A stretch of DNA of 64,000 nt, taken from assembly GCA_022266195.1 (NCBI GenBank), contig WHVY01000002.1, forward strand, positions 5,099,001 to 5,163,000. The letters run 5' to 3'. Positions 47,481 to 59,830 of this stretch are shown here, piece after piece; positions within the stretch are counted from its first letter, which is position 1; every line of letters begins with the position of its first letter. This stretch comes from Tetranychus cinnabarinus (Eukaryota; Arthropoda; Arachnida; Trombidiformes; Tetranychidae). The position numbers and the translations under genes are program-made. The notes below the pieces were generated by a model. It saw only the letters and a list, made by a program, of their open reading frames with translations, had not been told where the DNA came from and ran no database searches.

Positions 47481-48146
47481 AAGATGGACCACATAAACAT
47501 TTAATTATGAATTTGGATTAGTTTATACAATATTGTATCGATTTGCAATAGAGTTTTGAATAACTTGAATCGACTTTCGGTGATGGAATTGTTTTATCCG
47601 TTGAAACTACAACTGGACTGGTCTAAAGTTAATCAATCTTATCGATTAAAAATTGCAATGGACAAGGCTATGGATAAATTGAATCCTGCTTTCCATCATC
47701 CATCATCCAAATCCAATTTTAATTCATCAATATTCTAACTAATCTAGTACTGCATTGTTAATTGATAAGTTTTCAGTTAAACCGACCTCAAGACACTATG
47801 TTGAAGGTAATAAGTGTTTAATAAAATGCTAACTCTGTGTTGGTTGAATTAATCAAACGATTTGGTTCAAAAACAGCAAAAGCAAGAAGGGCAAAGTCAA
47901 CTTTATCAATCAAACTGCTTTTTATGAAACAGCTAACCTTGCATAATGAAGTTGTATTCGTCGTGAACAAAGTTCTTTAATGAAATGAATAGAAACATAA
48001 AGAAAGAAATCAACGGCTCATATGCATGGTCGATTCAATGCGAATACATCTAATGAATGATAGCGTTTGAATCAGATTACATGAAGCTAAGAATCGAACA
48101 AGAATATCAATTCAGTGTACTCGTTTATGTCAAATGAACGTCTTTT
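47481..48146. other. Intergenic spacer
   Basis: No supported gene. The 60-codon plus-strand frame at 47556-47738 has ordinary AT-rich composition and no homolog in the other spacers. Confidence 0.5.
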
Positions 48147-49927
48147 TTAGGCGTTGAGATTACATTCCAAGCAAAGGTTGATCGAATCCGCTGATATAAA
48201 TCCAAAGGTAAAAGCTTTAAGAACATTAGATTTCTTTTGACCATCCGTCGATTTGCCTTTACAGTCAATGATTCTACCGATTGAACTCCATTCTTGAGTG
48301 CTTACATTGAAACAGAGAATATCTTTTGTGGTCTTATCAATCAAAAGAACTCTATCATCATTAGCTTGCTTGCATGTTAAAAGTAAATTACTGAATTTCA
48401 AATTTTCTTCAAAGCTTTGAAGTTTAATCTTTTTAAACTCTAGATTACGGTCTATGTCGAACTGGAAAAATTCAAAACTGCCGTTTAACACATAAATAAT
48501 ATTATCCAAAATAGTTGCCAGGTAAGTATGTCTATTATCATCATATAAATAATTAATATCTCTAGTAGATGGATTCTTCCAACAGCGGAAATAGCAAGAC
48601 TCACTACGAACAAGAATGCACTTCTCGTTAGCTTCGAGAAATGAAAATTCATAATGTGTACTACTTGTATAGTAGGTATCAGTCTGCACACAACAATTCG
48701 CACTGAAATGTAAAAAAATGTTTTTAAAAACTATTAATAAAAGTATTAATTATAACGTAGAAGCTTCTCGTGAGCTTCAGACGGGTAAACCTTATTAGAA
48801 ATATTGACAATAAATATTTATGCATCAATGTAGGAATAGAAGTTTTCAATTTTCAAACTCAGGTAAGCTTCGCAAAAAAAGCAATCGGATAATAATTAAA
48901 TAATGGATTACTCACCTTGCTTGCTGCGGTTCATAAATGCATCGATGAATTATGTGATGATACGATTTATAAGCTGAAAAATCAAGCAAACGATATGTAT
49001 TCTGCTTCCAATCAATTCGTATCATTTTCCTTCCAGAATCAAATGAAATATCTGAAACATGTTCATTATAAAGAATAAACAAAGGCATAGATTCATCTGG
49101 TTGCATTACTTGATTAACCAATGGCCTGAAGTCACTGTCAAATATTTCAAAACGCAAATTTTTGTCACTCAATTCTACAATAATGACAAAACAACCTTGC
49201 TTAGTTCTGTCGATATCACAATTACAATTAGGTTTGTTACGAGAACATAATTCTGGTTCAAGACCGGAAGATTTGAAAAATTCATTTTCTTTGATTTTCG
49301 ATAAATCCTTATCTTCCAAATAACAGAAACGAACTAACTTTACAGTTCCTTAAGATAGCACTTTCTAGAATCAGCTTTGAAATTCGCCCATTGCATGATA
49401 GCGTCGAAAACTTGATACTCAGAATAAATCATCAAATCCAAAGTACAAATATATCGAATTGTTTCAACAGGATAATGCAACCAAACAGGTGAGTTCACAA
49501 TTTTGTTGAAATAACGGCAAATGAAACCATTAAGAGTACCAGAGTTGATCAACTTAGATGTGGAAGTCACTTGAGGTATAATAACAGGTAGATGTTTAAT
49601 TGTAAAATTATCATGAAAATATGTGAAGCAATCGTCTATCAAACCATCAGTTATCCCGAAATAGTCAGCTATGTTACACAGATTAACTACAAAATCCATC
49701 TCGATGAGGATAAGTCCGATTTCGATCCAACTGAAGATTGATTTGAAAGCCTTTGTTTCAAAATCCAAAACGACTTTGTTTTCCTTTGATTCCTTTAAAC
49801 CAAGGTTCAGCATCTTTTCAAAATAAGGCACTTTACGAATTATTTTTTTGCTAATTCGATATTCCAATGATCGATTAACTATTGTAAGTTTGTCATCAGT
49901 CTCTAATAAAGCCATTGTTGGACACAA
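48147..49927 (-). pseudogene. BTB gene with single frameshift in exon 1
   Basis: Exon 1 is 48916-49927 (donor AG|GTGAGT) and exon 2 is 48147-48702 (ATTTCAG|T). Everything is intact except one missing base near 49330-49345, at the end of BACK, which creates a stop after CYLKEL. Upstream (BTB, LKE motif) and downstream (linker CSRNKPNCNC, exon 2 to CNLNA) frames are otherwise clean. With only one lesion this may be a very young pseudogene, a segregating null allele, or a sequence error. Confidence 0.78.
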
Positions 49928-50189
49928 AATTGAATCGGAAACAAATTGTTAGAATAAAGAAAATATAAATTATTTAACAATCAGTCAGTTGAATAAATGA
50001 TTTTTGCTGATTACTAACAAGTCAAAGATTAGATGCCGCAGCCAGTGGAGACCAGTTATTAGTTACTAGTAACCGGTTACGTTGAGAGGGAAATTTGAAA
50101 AGAAAGGATAGTAAACAATAAATTTCTATACATTAATAGATGGCGCTATTAATATTTCAAAATGAGATATCTAATCTGAATAATTGCAC

Positions 50190-50520
50190 AAACGATATTT
50201 CCCTTGTCTTCAATCAATTCGAATCAAATCCCTTTTAAATGGAGGAATATGTTCAACATGGAAAACAGATAACAGCCTTGATTCTTCTTTTTCGAGGCAT
50301 TTTTTGACTGAATGTTGAAAATTATCGTCAAATGCTGTGATTATAAAAATTGTGTTCCTCCATCTAATCTGTACCATGATACAAGCGATAATAATATGAG
50401 ATTTTTCAAACATAATGAAATAATTTTGCTTGGTTCGATTAAATCCACAATCTCAATTACATTTGTCAGGTGATTAGCATACTGAGTTGAGGTCTGAGGA
50501 TTTGGGAACTTTAGTTTTTA
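50190..50520 (-). pseudogene. Relic of BTB exon 1, C-terminal part
   Basis: Decayed antisense match to the segment after BACK: IRIDW..., FHVEHI, AFDDNFQHSV, IMFEKSHIIIA, and a corrupted Cys linker, interrupted by an insertion of about 30 bases near 50350-50385. The BTB and BACK coding parts are gone. Confidence 0.72.
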
Positions 50521-50544
50521 GTTATATATTAACTTAATTCAATT

Positions 50545-50645
50545 TCTTTCGTAAAATATCAATCCAAAAAACTCGCGGAATCAGCTTAAAGCAATATTAC
50601 AGGTAAAATTCGAGCGATTCAGGAAAATTGAATCACAATCAAAGG
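50545..50645. repeat. Dispersed repeat B-like sequence
   Basis: CCAAAAAACTCGCGGAATCAG followed by TTAAAGCAA and GGAAAATTGAA is repeated at 51178-51260. The two copies flank the exon 2 relic at 50755-51150. Confidence 0.6.
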
Positions 50646-50754
50646 GTAGATGCTTCTACATGAAAGTTCACGAGTAGTAGGATTAAGTGCGATTGAGTGT
50701 TCACAGTCTATGAGTGCATATCCCGGCAGAAACCAAATCATTGAGTTGTATTTA

Positions 50755-51150
50755 CGTTTTAAGTAAAGTCGATGATGTTTACTGATAAGAAAGCTGAGGT
50801 GAAACTTGTCAGCTTTGTTCCCTTTTGGTCACCAGAAAAGTTGCAGGATTGCGCTTCTATTATATTCTAATATTATTAGTCCAATTGAACTCCATTGTTG
50901 AGTATTGACATTGAAACAGAGAAAGTTTTTTTCAGATCCATCAAACAAAATGATCCGATCATCATTAGCTTGCTTTGATGTTAGATGTAGCATATTCAAG
51001 TCCCAATACTTCTCGGGTCTCAGAAGTTCAATAATCTCAAACTTACAATTGCGATCAATTTCATCAATCTCAAGTTCGATAAATTTAAAATCGTCTGTCA
51101 AAATGTAATTTTTTTTTATCCAAAACAGTTTCTATGCGGTAAGTGTTCAT
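50755..51150 (-). pseudogene. Relic of a BTB gene exon 2
   Basis: Resembles exon 2 of the genes at 15297 and 30032: IDEIDRNCKFEIIEL, LTSKQANDDR, LFDGSEKNF and CFNVNTQQWSSIG are all readable (50829-51101). A frame change follows near 50870, and the start of the exon is cut near 51150. No matching exon 1 lies upstream. Confidence 0.8.
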
Positions 51151-51177
51151 AAAACCTATAACAAGGTCAAATATTAA

Positions 51178-51315
51178 TCCAAAAACTCGCGGAATCAGTT
51201 TAAAGCAACATTTTTAGGTTAAATTTGCTCGATTAAGGAAAATTGAAAATCATGAATTATGCTGCTCGACGAACAGTGTAAATAAGCTATTTCAAGTGAG
51301 TCTAAATTACTGGCA
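51178..51315. repeat. Dispersed repeat B, copy 2
   Basis: Joins the CTCGCGGAATCAG block (as at 50570) to the TTTGCTCGATTAAG..ATGCTGCTCGA block (as at 40905), so it links the two partial copies into one longer repeat. Confidence 0.6.
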
Positions 51316-51339
51316 GGTCTCTGTAAATTAAATATTTCA

Positions 51340-52116
51340 TGGTATAAAATGAATTTGACTAAAGTCATAACAGCGATTGAAAATAATATTGTAGTGATAT
51401 TAATGTTGTTTTTATGAATATAAATATGAAATTAATTGTAAATACCCTGGTAGATTGGTAAATTTCCTGCAATCTTTGATTATTAATCATCACTTACTAT
51501 TCAACACTTCTAGCAATCTTTCTTTGCATTCTAACCTGCTCGGAAAAAGTTTGGTACAATTTAGTTCATCTTTTTTCTCTGAAACTATTTGTTCAATAGG
51601 TTTGAAATTTTCTAGAAATTATTATAATGGTAATATCTCTATTCAAGTCAAATTTCAGGAAAATAGCTTGATTAGTTTATTATGTTGGCATGAGATTCTA
51701 GCCGTGGAAGCCATATTAATTTTTTATCCAGTTTTTGTGAATTACTCCGGAAGAATACCAGAAACATGTTTATCATGGAAAAAATTTGAAGCAATTGACG
51801 CATCTTCCGTGATTACTTGATTAAGCAGTTTAGTTATTGTCAAGTACTTTGACTCGCATGTCTTTACTGTTCAATGTCTCAATCAAGACGAATCAAATTT
51901 GCTTGACTCGATTTAAGGCACAATCACAATCGACCTTTCGAGGAGAGCAGAGTTTTGGCTCAAAACCAGAAGATTTGAACCGTTCATTTTCTTTGATTTT
52001 AGATAAATCTTGCTCGTTCAAATGGCACCATCGGATTAGTTTAAACAATCCTTTGAGATGGCATTTTTTAGTATCAATCTTGAAATTGGCCCATCTAATG
52101 ATTGCATTGAAAACCC
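51340..52116 (-). pseudogene. Relic of BTB exon 1 and intron
   Basis: Matches the gene at 36052 from its intron (51350-51480 resembles 36660-36790) through the exon 1 C-terminus and Cys linker to mid-BACK. It is interrupted by about 140-150 bp of foreign sequence (about 51540-51690) and carries many indels. The 5' end breaks at 52116 within ALKT, followed by a GGTAAAAAT-rich stretch. Confidence 0.78.
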
Positions 52117-52379
52117 CGGTAAAAATACGGTAAAAAAATGAGTGAATAAAATTGCTGGTAAAAATTCGGTACTCAAAAAACTAAACGGACAGCAAACCAA
52201 ATCTCAAGTTAATCTTCAGATGCATGCACTTTCTTAACACTGAATGATCGTAATTGTATTCACTTTGAAAAAAGTAGTACGATTTTATTGTTATTGTATA
52301 ATGGACATTGAGAATTTTTATTAGTTTAATTAATTAAGTCTAAAAATCGTCAATGAACTCAGTTGTGGTTATGGTTTCA

Positions 52380-54023
52380 TTAAGTAATGATCATGTCTAA
52401 CGGTAAAAAAGCTTGGGTCAAAGTGATCAACTTTTCAGATATCATTGGAAAATAACCAAAACTTTGGCCAGAATTAGAAGATGGATAAGGATCAATAAAC
52501 AAACCACCGAAAAAACTCCATTCTTGATTATTAATATTGAAACAAAAGACATTTTTCTTTGATGCATCTATCAAAAAAACTCGGTCAGCGCGCACTTTGC
52601 TTGACGTAATAAACAAACTTTTATTTTCTAATTCATTCGTTTCTCTAAGTTTCGGGAGCTCGATCTTCTTTAAATGTTTTTGGCGAACATTGAACTTACC
52701 AAACTCAAGATTATTTGTCAGAATAAAGATATTATCGGACAGCACAGTTAGACGAAAATTCATTACCCAATCATGAAGTCTAGAATCTTTCAAGATTTTA
52801 TCATCAGTTCGCATGACCCTATTCAACCAATACTCAGATTCCTCATGACCTGTGGCATAAAAAAAACCAGCATCAGTTTTGTCACGTATTTTGTATCTGT
52901 AGAAAGGCGAGAAGCTAGGAGGTCTGCGCCAATATTTTGACCTAATATGTAAAAAAAATTGAAATTAGTTATTCGAGAATGAAAATTATTGAAGTAACGA
53001 AATGCAAAAATGATTGCCAGTGAATCCCAAGAAATGAATCGAGGTGAATCCCTTTGTTTGAGAAGTTTAATACGCATACGGTGCTCCAAATTGAAATGAG
53101 TGTTGCCATAAGAATAAATAGCTTACCAGTAATTTATATTCAATTTGCAAGTGCCAGCTATATGGGGTCCAATATCAGTATCCTTGAAGAAACGATATGT
53201 ATTTCGATTCCAATCAATTCGAATTGCTTTCCTTCAAGAATAGTAGAAAATAATAGAAACATGTTCATCGTGAAGCAGATTCAATGATATTGTTTGGTCC
53301 AATTTTAAATCTCGATTAAACAAGAGCAGCAATTTAATGTCAAGTACTATAATTCGCAAATCTGTACCCTCCAATTGTTCAATAATGACGAGGCAATGTT
53401 GCTTAGCTCTGTCAGAGACACAATCACAATTATAATTGGATGGCAAGCAATATTTTGGCTGGAAACCTGAAGATTTGACCAATTCATTTTCTTTTATTTC
53501 AAATAAATCTTTATCTCCCAAATGGCTCCATCGAACTAATCTTAACAATCTTTCAAGATGACACTTTCTAGAATCAACATTGAAATTCACCCATCTTGCG
53601 ATCGCCTCGAACACTTGATATTCTGAATAAATCATCAAATCCAAAGCACAAATATACTCAATTGTTTCAACAGGATAATCCAACCAAAAATATTTCTTAA
53701 ACGAATATGATGCAGCGTATGAATTTTTTATTCGCAAGAAATGACAACAGATGAAAGCATCAAGAGTATTAGAATCGATCAACATGGAAGTTTCAGTCAC
53801 TTGATGTAAAATAGTTGGAAGATGTTCGATTGCAAATTTTTGGCGAAAATATTCAGTACATTTTCGCACCATGTAATTCATTCCAAAATAATCACTTATG
53901 TTACAAAGAGTTATAACGTAATCCATATCAATGATGGCAATATCTAATTTAATCCAACTTAAAAATGATTTGAAAGCTTGTTCATCAAAATCCAGTTCAA
54001 CTTTGTTTTCCTTTGTTTCCAAG
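52380..54023 (-). pseudogene. BTB gene destroyed by two transposons and a stop
   Basis: Exon 2 (52380-52941, ATATTAG|G) is fully open and like that of the gene at 20752. Exon 1 begins (in coordinates) at 53127 (TG|GTAAGC) and is open except for a TGA at 53234-53236 replacing a Gly codon in the SGGK segment. At 54023/54024 it is cut by the foldback element. Fifteen exon bases reappear at 55042-55056, cut again by the copia element, and about 27 more at 61849-61875. The first ~30 codons are missing. Linker: CLPSNYNCDC. Confidence 0.87.
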
Positions 54024-55041
54024 CAAAGAGTAAAGGAAGAAGAGAGAGCAATTCAATACAAAGTCTGAACCAAAATTTTTTTTTGGTGTCAGAAGATGGC
54101 GCGAGAAAGAGACTCTTTCTTTTTACTTTCTTTACATATTTTTCACTCTCTTTTTCTCTTTCTTTTCTCTTTCTTTTCATCATCAAAAATTAAATTAAAA
54201 CAATAAATGTCAACATTAGAAAAGACTTTTTTGACAACTTTTCAATGTTTTCAATGTCATTTTAATTGATTTTAATGATTTTGATGCTATGATTTCTTAT
54301 TTAATGATATATTTGTGATAATTGTGACAGAAGAATGTCTTTATAGCTAACAAAATCTAAATTGATCAAGTAAAAGTCTATCAAAAAGTTTTCATAGTCA
54401 ATCAATTAAGGTTTACGGCTAGTTTGGTTACTCTGCTAATAAATGAATATAAACTCGAATAAATTCTTAATTCATTGATTTTACGGGAATTCACCTTCAC
54501 ATAAAGCAAATGGTGAATGAATTGTCGTTAGTATAATGTTGGACATATCTATCGGTTAACGAATTTACCATTAAATTATGAATCTAACAGCTGTAAAGAA
54601 TAAATTCAGAATTTATTGGCAGGGAAAGTTTATCGTAACCAAAATATTACCGAAACCTTAACACAATGACTATGAAAACGTTTTGATAGACTTTTGCTTG
54701 ATCAATTTAGACTTTACTAGTTGAAATGGCATTTTTTCTGTTAAATCGTCATAAATTTGTCATTAATAAGAAATCTAAGCATCAAATCATCAAAATCAAT
54801 TAAAAAAACATTAAAAACATTGAAAAACAATCAAAAAAGCCTTTTCCAAAGTTTGTATCAATTGCATTAATTAAATTTTTAATTAAAAAAAGAAAGAGAA
54901 AAGAAAGAGAAAAAGAGAGTGAAAAATATGTAAAGAAAGTAAAAAGAAAGAGTCTCTTTCTTGCGCCATCTTCTGACACCAAAAAAAAATTTTGGTTCAG
55001 ACTTACTATTGAATTGCTCTCTCTTCTTCCTTTACTCTTTG
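54024..55041. mobile_element. Foldback DNA element, 1018 bp, hAT-like
   Basis: Starts CAAAGAGTAAAGGAAGAAG and ends with its exact complement. The outer ~150 bp of the two arms are almost perfect inverted repeats, and weaker complementarity continues inward (for example around AAATTGATCAAG.AAAAGTCTA), so nearly the whole element is one imperfect palindrome. It is flanked by the 8-bp duplication TTTCCAAG (54016-54023 and 55042-55049), typical of hAT or P superfamilies. No transposase frame, so non-autonomous. The two mirror-image reading frames in its arms are by-products of the repeat. Confidence 0.9.
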
Positions 55042-55056
55042 TTTCCAAGTATTCAT

Positions 55057-56102
55057 TGTTGGTTTGAGGCAAAAAATTTATTGAACAGTAAGAAAGGTTT
55101 ACAAGTTTACTTCTCTGGGTCTACATCATAACTGTTGTTGAGTTAAGGTTAACTCTTATTTTTAAGAGAAGATTCAAATTTAGGTTTTCAACTGTCATCT
55201 TCATTACAGAGACATTTGTAAGATGACCTTTAGGTTATTGAAGTAAAAACTGGTTTTGTGAAAGGATAATTTAAGGAGAAAGTATTGAGAGGAAAAATGA
55301 AACAATCATGTTTGAGCTTTTTAAAGCTAAGTTGGACATTTGTGAAGCACACTGCGAAGGGTTGAATCAATTATTAAACTCTGAAGATGATCAGAGTTAA
55401 AGAAAATTAGTAATATGAGTCGGATTTGAATAACATAAGAAAATCATTAATTAACATGAGAATCGAGAAAATATCATGTTTGGGTTAATTTTAAATAAAT
55501 CATTAAGTTTAATTTGGTGAGACTAATATCATTCGAAAGGGCTTGAAAAGGGCTTTCGAATGATGTATTGTAAAAATGATGAAAACCTTAATTGTTGTTG
55601 AAATAAGATGATCCTTTGAAATATTCAATATTATTGAATAGACATGAGAGTTAAATTATGTCGGTTTGTAGCTCGACACTGGATGAAGTTACAGACATGA
55701 AAAATATATTAATTAAAAGTATTTCAGATGCTCTTTCTAATGGTATGTTGATTGTCTTTGTCGGTTGTTTAATTCTGTTAATTTAGTGGGGTCGCCAGGA
55801 TGACTTTCACCATTATATTCCCTATGTAAATACATAGAGTTTTGATGCCGGGCAAGTTAATGTTTTAAGAGACTGTCTCGAGTTACAGTAATCAATTATA
55901 TATCATTAGTTAGAGCTCGAAGAGACGAAGCTAATGATATATAAATCAATGTTGAAAATTATGTGGTTAATGAAAAGCTGATGACCCAAGTTTGAGTCCG
56001 AAAAGTGAAAAAATTGAAAAATTTAAAGTTGAATGAAATAAATGGTAAATATGCTTCTAAGAGCTAATCAGTTGTAGTCATGAGGTCTGATTTCAACCAA
56101 CA
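55057..56102 (-). repeat. 3' LTR of the copia element
   Basis: Terminal repeat TGTTGG..CCAACA, 1046 bp. Differs from the other LTR at about 55127 (T versus C) and in the GAGCTCGAAGAG block near 55919 (G versus A). Adjacent on its inner side is the polypurine tract. Confidence 0.96.
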
Positions 56103-56111
56103 CCTTCCCTT
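56103..56111 (-). promoter_or_regulatory. Polypurine tract
   Basis: On the coding strand AAGGGAAGG directly abuts the 3' LTR. This is the expected plus-strand DNA primer site for reverse transcription. Confidence 0.8.
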
Positions 56112-56347
56112 GCTTCACACATGTCCTTACAAAAAATGGTTATGAGTAAATGAATGAAATAATAAAATGAGTTACATTGATTGGTAAATGTATTGTTAAT
56201 TGTAATTACTGCTTTTAGGTTAATTCAAATCAAAAATTATATTAATATCAAAGTAAAGAAATGAACAGCATGTACTCAGAATGTTTGTTTGGTTATGGTT
56301 TTGTGCATCAAATAAAAAGTAAGAAAATCATTGAATGAATTTTAGTT

Positions 56348-58816
56348 TCAAGAAATGTTTAGTAATTGTTTGCAGTGGTTAAAGGATGGAGAGCAAAGTG
56401 ATTTGGTTAACATGTCGGCAGGTTGATCTTTTGTTGAAATGAAATAAATCTTAATAAAACCTTGTTCTTGATAATCTCTAATAGCGTGAAAACGAATGTC
56501 AATGTGTTTGGTTCGTTGATGAAATACATTATTTCGGGTTAACAATATTGCTCCCTGATTGTCATTCATAATTTTTATTGGTAATGTAATGTTGATCGAA
56601 AGATCTTTGAATAATTGAATATACCAAAGTACATCTTTCATACACTCAGCAATTGAAACATATTCAGCTTCGGTTGTTGATTGAGCTACACTTCTTTGTA
56701 GTCTTGAACACCAAGAAATCGGTGATTTACCTAAGGTAACAACAAAACCTGATGTTGATTTTCTGGTAACAACATCAGCAGCATAATCAGCATCGGCATA
56801 ACCGATCAAATCAAAATTATCAGGTGAATAACAATAACTAATACCAATATTAACAGTACCTTTCAAATATCTAAAAACTCTTTTAATTGCTTTCCAATGC
56901 TCTTCATTATGTTTAACATTAAATTGAGAGGCTTTATTTATTTGAAATGTAATATCAGGGCGACTGATGATAGATAAATAAAGCAAAGCTCCGACAGCTT
57001 CTTGATATGGGATTTTGGGATCGGATTCAGTTTCAGAGGGAAATAATTTAATGTTCGTGTCACCTGGAGTAGAGACTGGTTTACAGTCAAACATGTTAAA
57101 TCTTTTCAGTAACTCTTTGATGTAATAAGATTGTTTGATTGAAATTTTACATCGAATAGGAGATTGAATAATCTCCATTCCGACAAATATTTCAGGTGAA
57201 TGTATTTTAATTTCAAACTCGGTTTTCAATGCATTTGAAAAATTAATTAACTCAAATTCAGAGGTACTTGAAATGAGACCATCATCGACATAAATTACTA
57301 CAATAATTAAATTGTTTCCATCGGATTTTGAGTAAACACAATTGTCAGCAATACTTTGTTTAAATGATAACTTCAATAAAAATTCATTAATTCTAGCATT
57401 CCATTGTCGAGGAGCTTGTTTCAGACCATAAAGGCCGCGTTTTAATTTAAGTATTTTATTAGGATTAGATTCGAAACCAGGAGGATGGTTCATGTAAATA
57501 TCTTCTTCAAGTTTACCGTAAAGAAAAGCTGTCTTAACATCAAACTGAACAAGGAACATTTTAAATTGACAGGTAATGGCGAGGATGGCTCTAATGGAAT
57601 CATATCGAGCAACAGGACTAAAAGTCTCAAAATAATCAATTCCTGATCTCTGAGCATAACCGCGAGCAACTAATCTCGCTTTGAATCTATCAATAGATCC
57701 ATCAATTTTTCTTTTAATTCGGAAGACCCAACGACAATCAATTGGACTTTTATCTTCAGGTAAGTCAACAAGTTCAAAAACATTATTTTGTTTCAATGAA
57801 TTTAACTCTTCTAACATTGCTTTGTACCATTGATTTCTGTTGGCACTATTCATCGCTTCATTGTAGGTATTTGGTTCATCATTTTTGTGTACAATTTCAT
57901 GTGCAATCTGAGCAACATTTTCTTTATCAATTTCATTATTATCATTCTCGCGTTCAACTGTTTCATTATTTTTAGCATTTTCATTTGTTTCAATTTCTTT
58001 ATTGTATCTGACAATTTCATCGAAGTCATTCGTTTGTTCATTCATTACTTGATCAATAGCTTCTTGAGCATCACACTGATTATCTAAAAATTTAGCGTCT
58101 CTAATTACAGTAACGAAATTTCTTGTTGGGTCAAAAACCTTGAAGTTACTTGTGGTATCGGTGTAACCAACAAATATATACTTCTTCGATTTTGGATCCC
58201 ACTTCTTGCAAAATGAAGCATTGAGCTTACCATAGACTACACAACCAAAAACATGTAAATGATTGTAGGTTGGTTTCTTTTTATACCAAAGCTCGAAAGA
58301 AGAGACATTATTTAATTTCTTATTAGGAACAATATTTAAGATGTAAGCAGCTGTGTGCATTGATTCAGGCCATAAAAATTTAGGAAGCTTTGCTCCTAAC
58401 AACATTGTTCTTGCTGCTTCAGTGATGGTTCTATTTTCTCTCTCTATTAGGCCGTTTTGTTGTGGACAGTAAGGTGCTGAAAGTTCGTGTTTGATTGATT
58501 TTGAATTAAGTAAATCTTTTACTCTTGAATCAATAAATTCACCACCATTATCGCTTCTCATTATTTTAACTTGATTACCAGTACATTTCTCAGCAAACCT
58601 TATATATGTTTCTAATGAAGCAAATGTATCAGACTTTTGTTTAAGAAAAAATAGACTTCGAAAAGATGAACATTCATCTTTAATAACTAAGGCAAATCTC
58701 GAGCCTGACAATGAATCAACTTCCATTGGACCTTGCAAGTCACAATGGAATGACTCACCAACATTAAAGTCTCTTTTGGGTTTGGATAGAAAAGGTTTCC
58801 TCGCAAATTTACCTTT
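56348..58816 (-). pseudogene. copia pol: integrase, reverse transcriptase, RNase H
   Basis: From the first Met at 58738 the frame encodes 796 residues. The integrase core has the second and third catalytic residues at D63 and E99, separated by exactly 35 residues; the first Asp lies just upstream of that Met, in frame. RT holds FDVKTAFL (about 399-406) and YVDD (483-486). RNase H follows, with TEAEY and DNQGA motifs and a final TKDQPADMLTKSL. It is the same frame as the preceding protease segment, separated only by a TAG at 58817-58819. Whether that stop is read through or is a dead mutation is not decidable here. Confidence 0.93.
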
Positions 58817-59830
58817 CTAACAACTCTCACAGGTAAACTCATTTACATTAACATCACCTTTTATTGGTGGTAAAATTTTATTTCTTGACATTTCAATTAT
58901 TTTGTGAACATTGATGTGGGCTAATCTTTCATGCCAATCCATTAATGAGAAGTTGTTAGTCAACATTATAAAGTTATTTTCATTTCTCACTGTTCTCATT
59001 CTCATCCACATTGAGTTACCAACGGTTTCAATTTTAGTAATTACTTGTTCTGTTTCAGGGTCGTAAATTTCTGAACTGAATCGGGAAGATACTAATTTAT
59101 AATTTTTCTGCATTGTTTGAACCCAAGAAAATAAATTGAATCGACCAAAATTTGGTACGAACAAAACATCAGTCAATTTACCGCGAATCCATTTTTCACC
59201 ATTAAAGCTATCAACTAAAACATCACCTTTACCAATTGCTTGGACCTTACTTCCATTACCAATAGTAAGTTCAATTGGTTCAGCTAAATCAGACAAACTA
59301 ATGAAGTTATTAATATTCCCGGTAATGTGAAAAGAAGCTCCTGTATCCATCAACCATTCTAAATCACTGAATGCATAGTGACAATAAGCAAAATTAAAGT
59401 TTTCAGAGTTTTGAGAGGTATTGTTGATTGGAGCGTTTTCATTATTTCTGTTTGAATCAGACTCTGAATTAGAGTTAAAATTATTTTGTTGATTAGGTTG
59501 AATGTTATTAGCAAAATTATTGTTTCTGTTTGAACCTCTGTAATTTTGATTTGAATTTCTTTCTCTGTTTGAGTAATTATTCCGATTATAGCTATTGGTG
59601 CTTGAATAGCGATTATTACTGCTGTTGTTATTATTATTGAAGTTACTGTTATTGTTTGAATTAGTATTATTGTTATTACCATGATTGTTATTGAAATTTT
59701 TATTGTAATTGCTGTTATTGTTAAATCTGTTCGAGTATCGAAAATTGTTTCTGTTACTGTAGTTATTATAATTTGAACCATTTCTTTGAAAATTATTATT
59801 GTTTGAAGTTAGTCTTATGACCATAATTGT
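58817..59830 (-). pseudogene. copia protease and integrase zinc-binding segment
   Basis: A strongly Asn-rich linker (about 100 residues) precedes the aspartic protease motif WLMDTGASFHITG, then the GAG-pre-integrase region with the His-His (WHERLAHINVH) and Cys-Cys (CESC) zinc ligands. The TAG follows immediately after CESC. Its frame is shifted relative to gag and overlaps the gag end by up to about 120 nt (to 59917). The Asn-rich part comes from AAT/AAC repeats. Confidence 0.88.

Noticed and set aside
47556..47738. 60-codon plus-strand frame in a spacer
   Set aside because: Not conserved in the matching spacers, no start context or motif, and typical AT-rich composition.
53959..55072. Two frames with the same Phe/Ser-rich peptide at 53959-54193 and 54800-55072
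   Set aside because: They are mirror images created by the inverted arms of the foldback element and are low in complexity.
57742..58087. Plus-strand frames opposite copia pol
   Set aside because: Antisense shadows of a Glu/Asn-rich part of pol; no domain.
59359..59781. Ile/Thr-rich 140-codon minus frame
   Set aside because: An alternate-frame reading of the AAT/AAC repeats that encode the Asn-rich linker in the protease frame.
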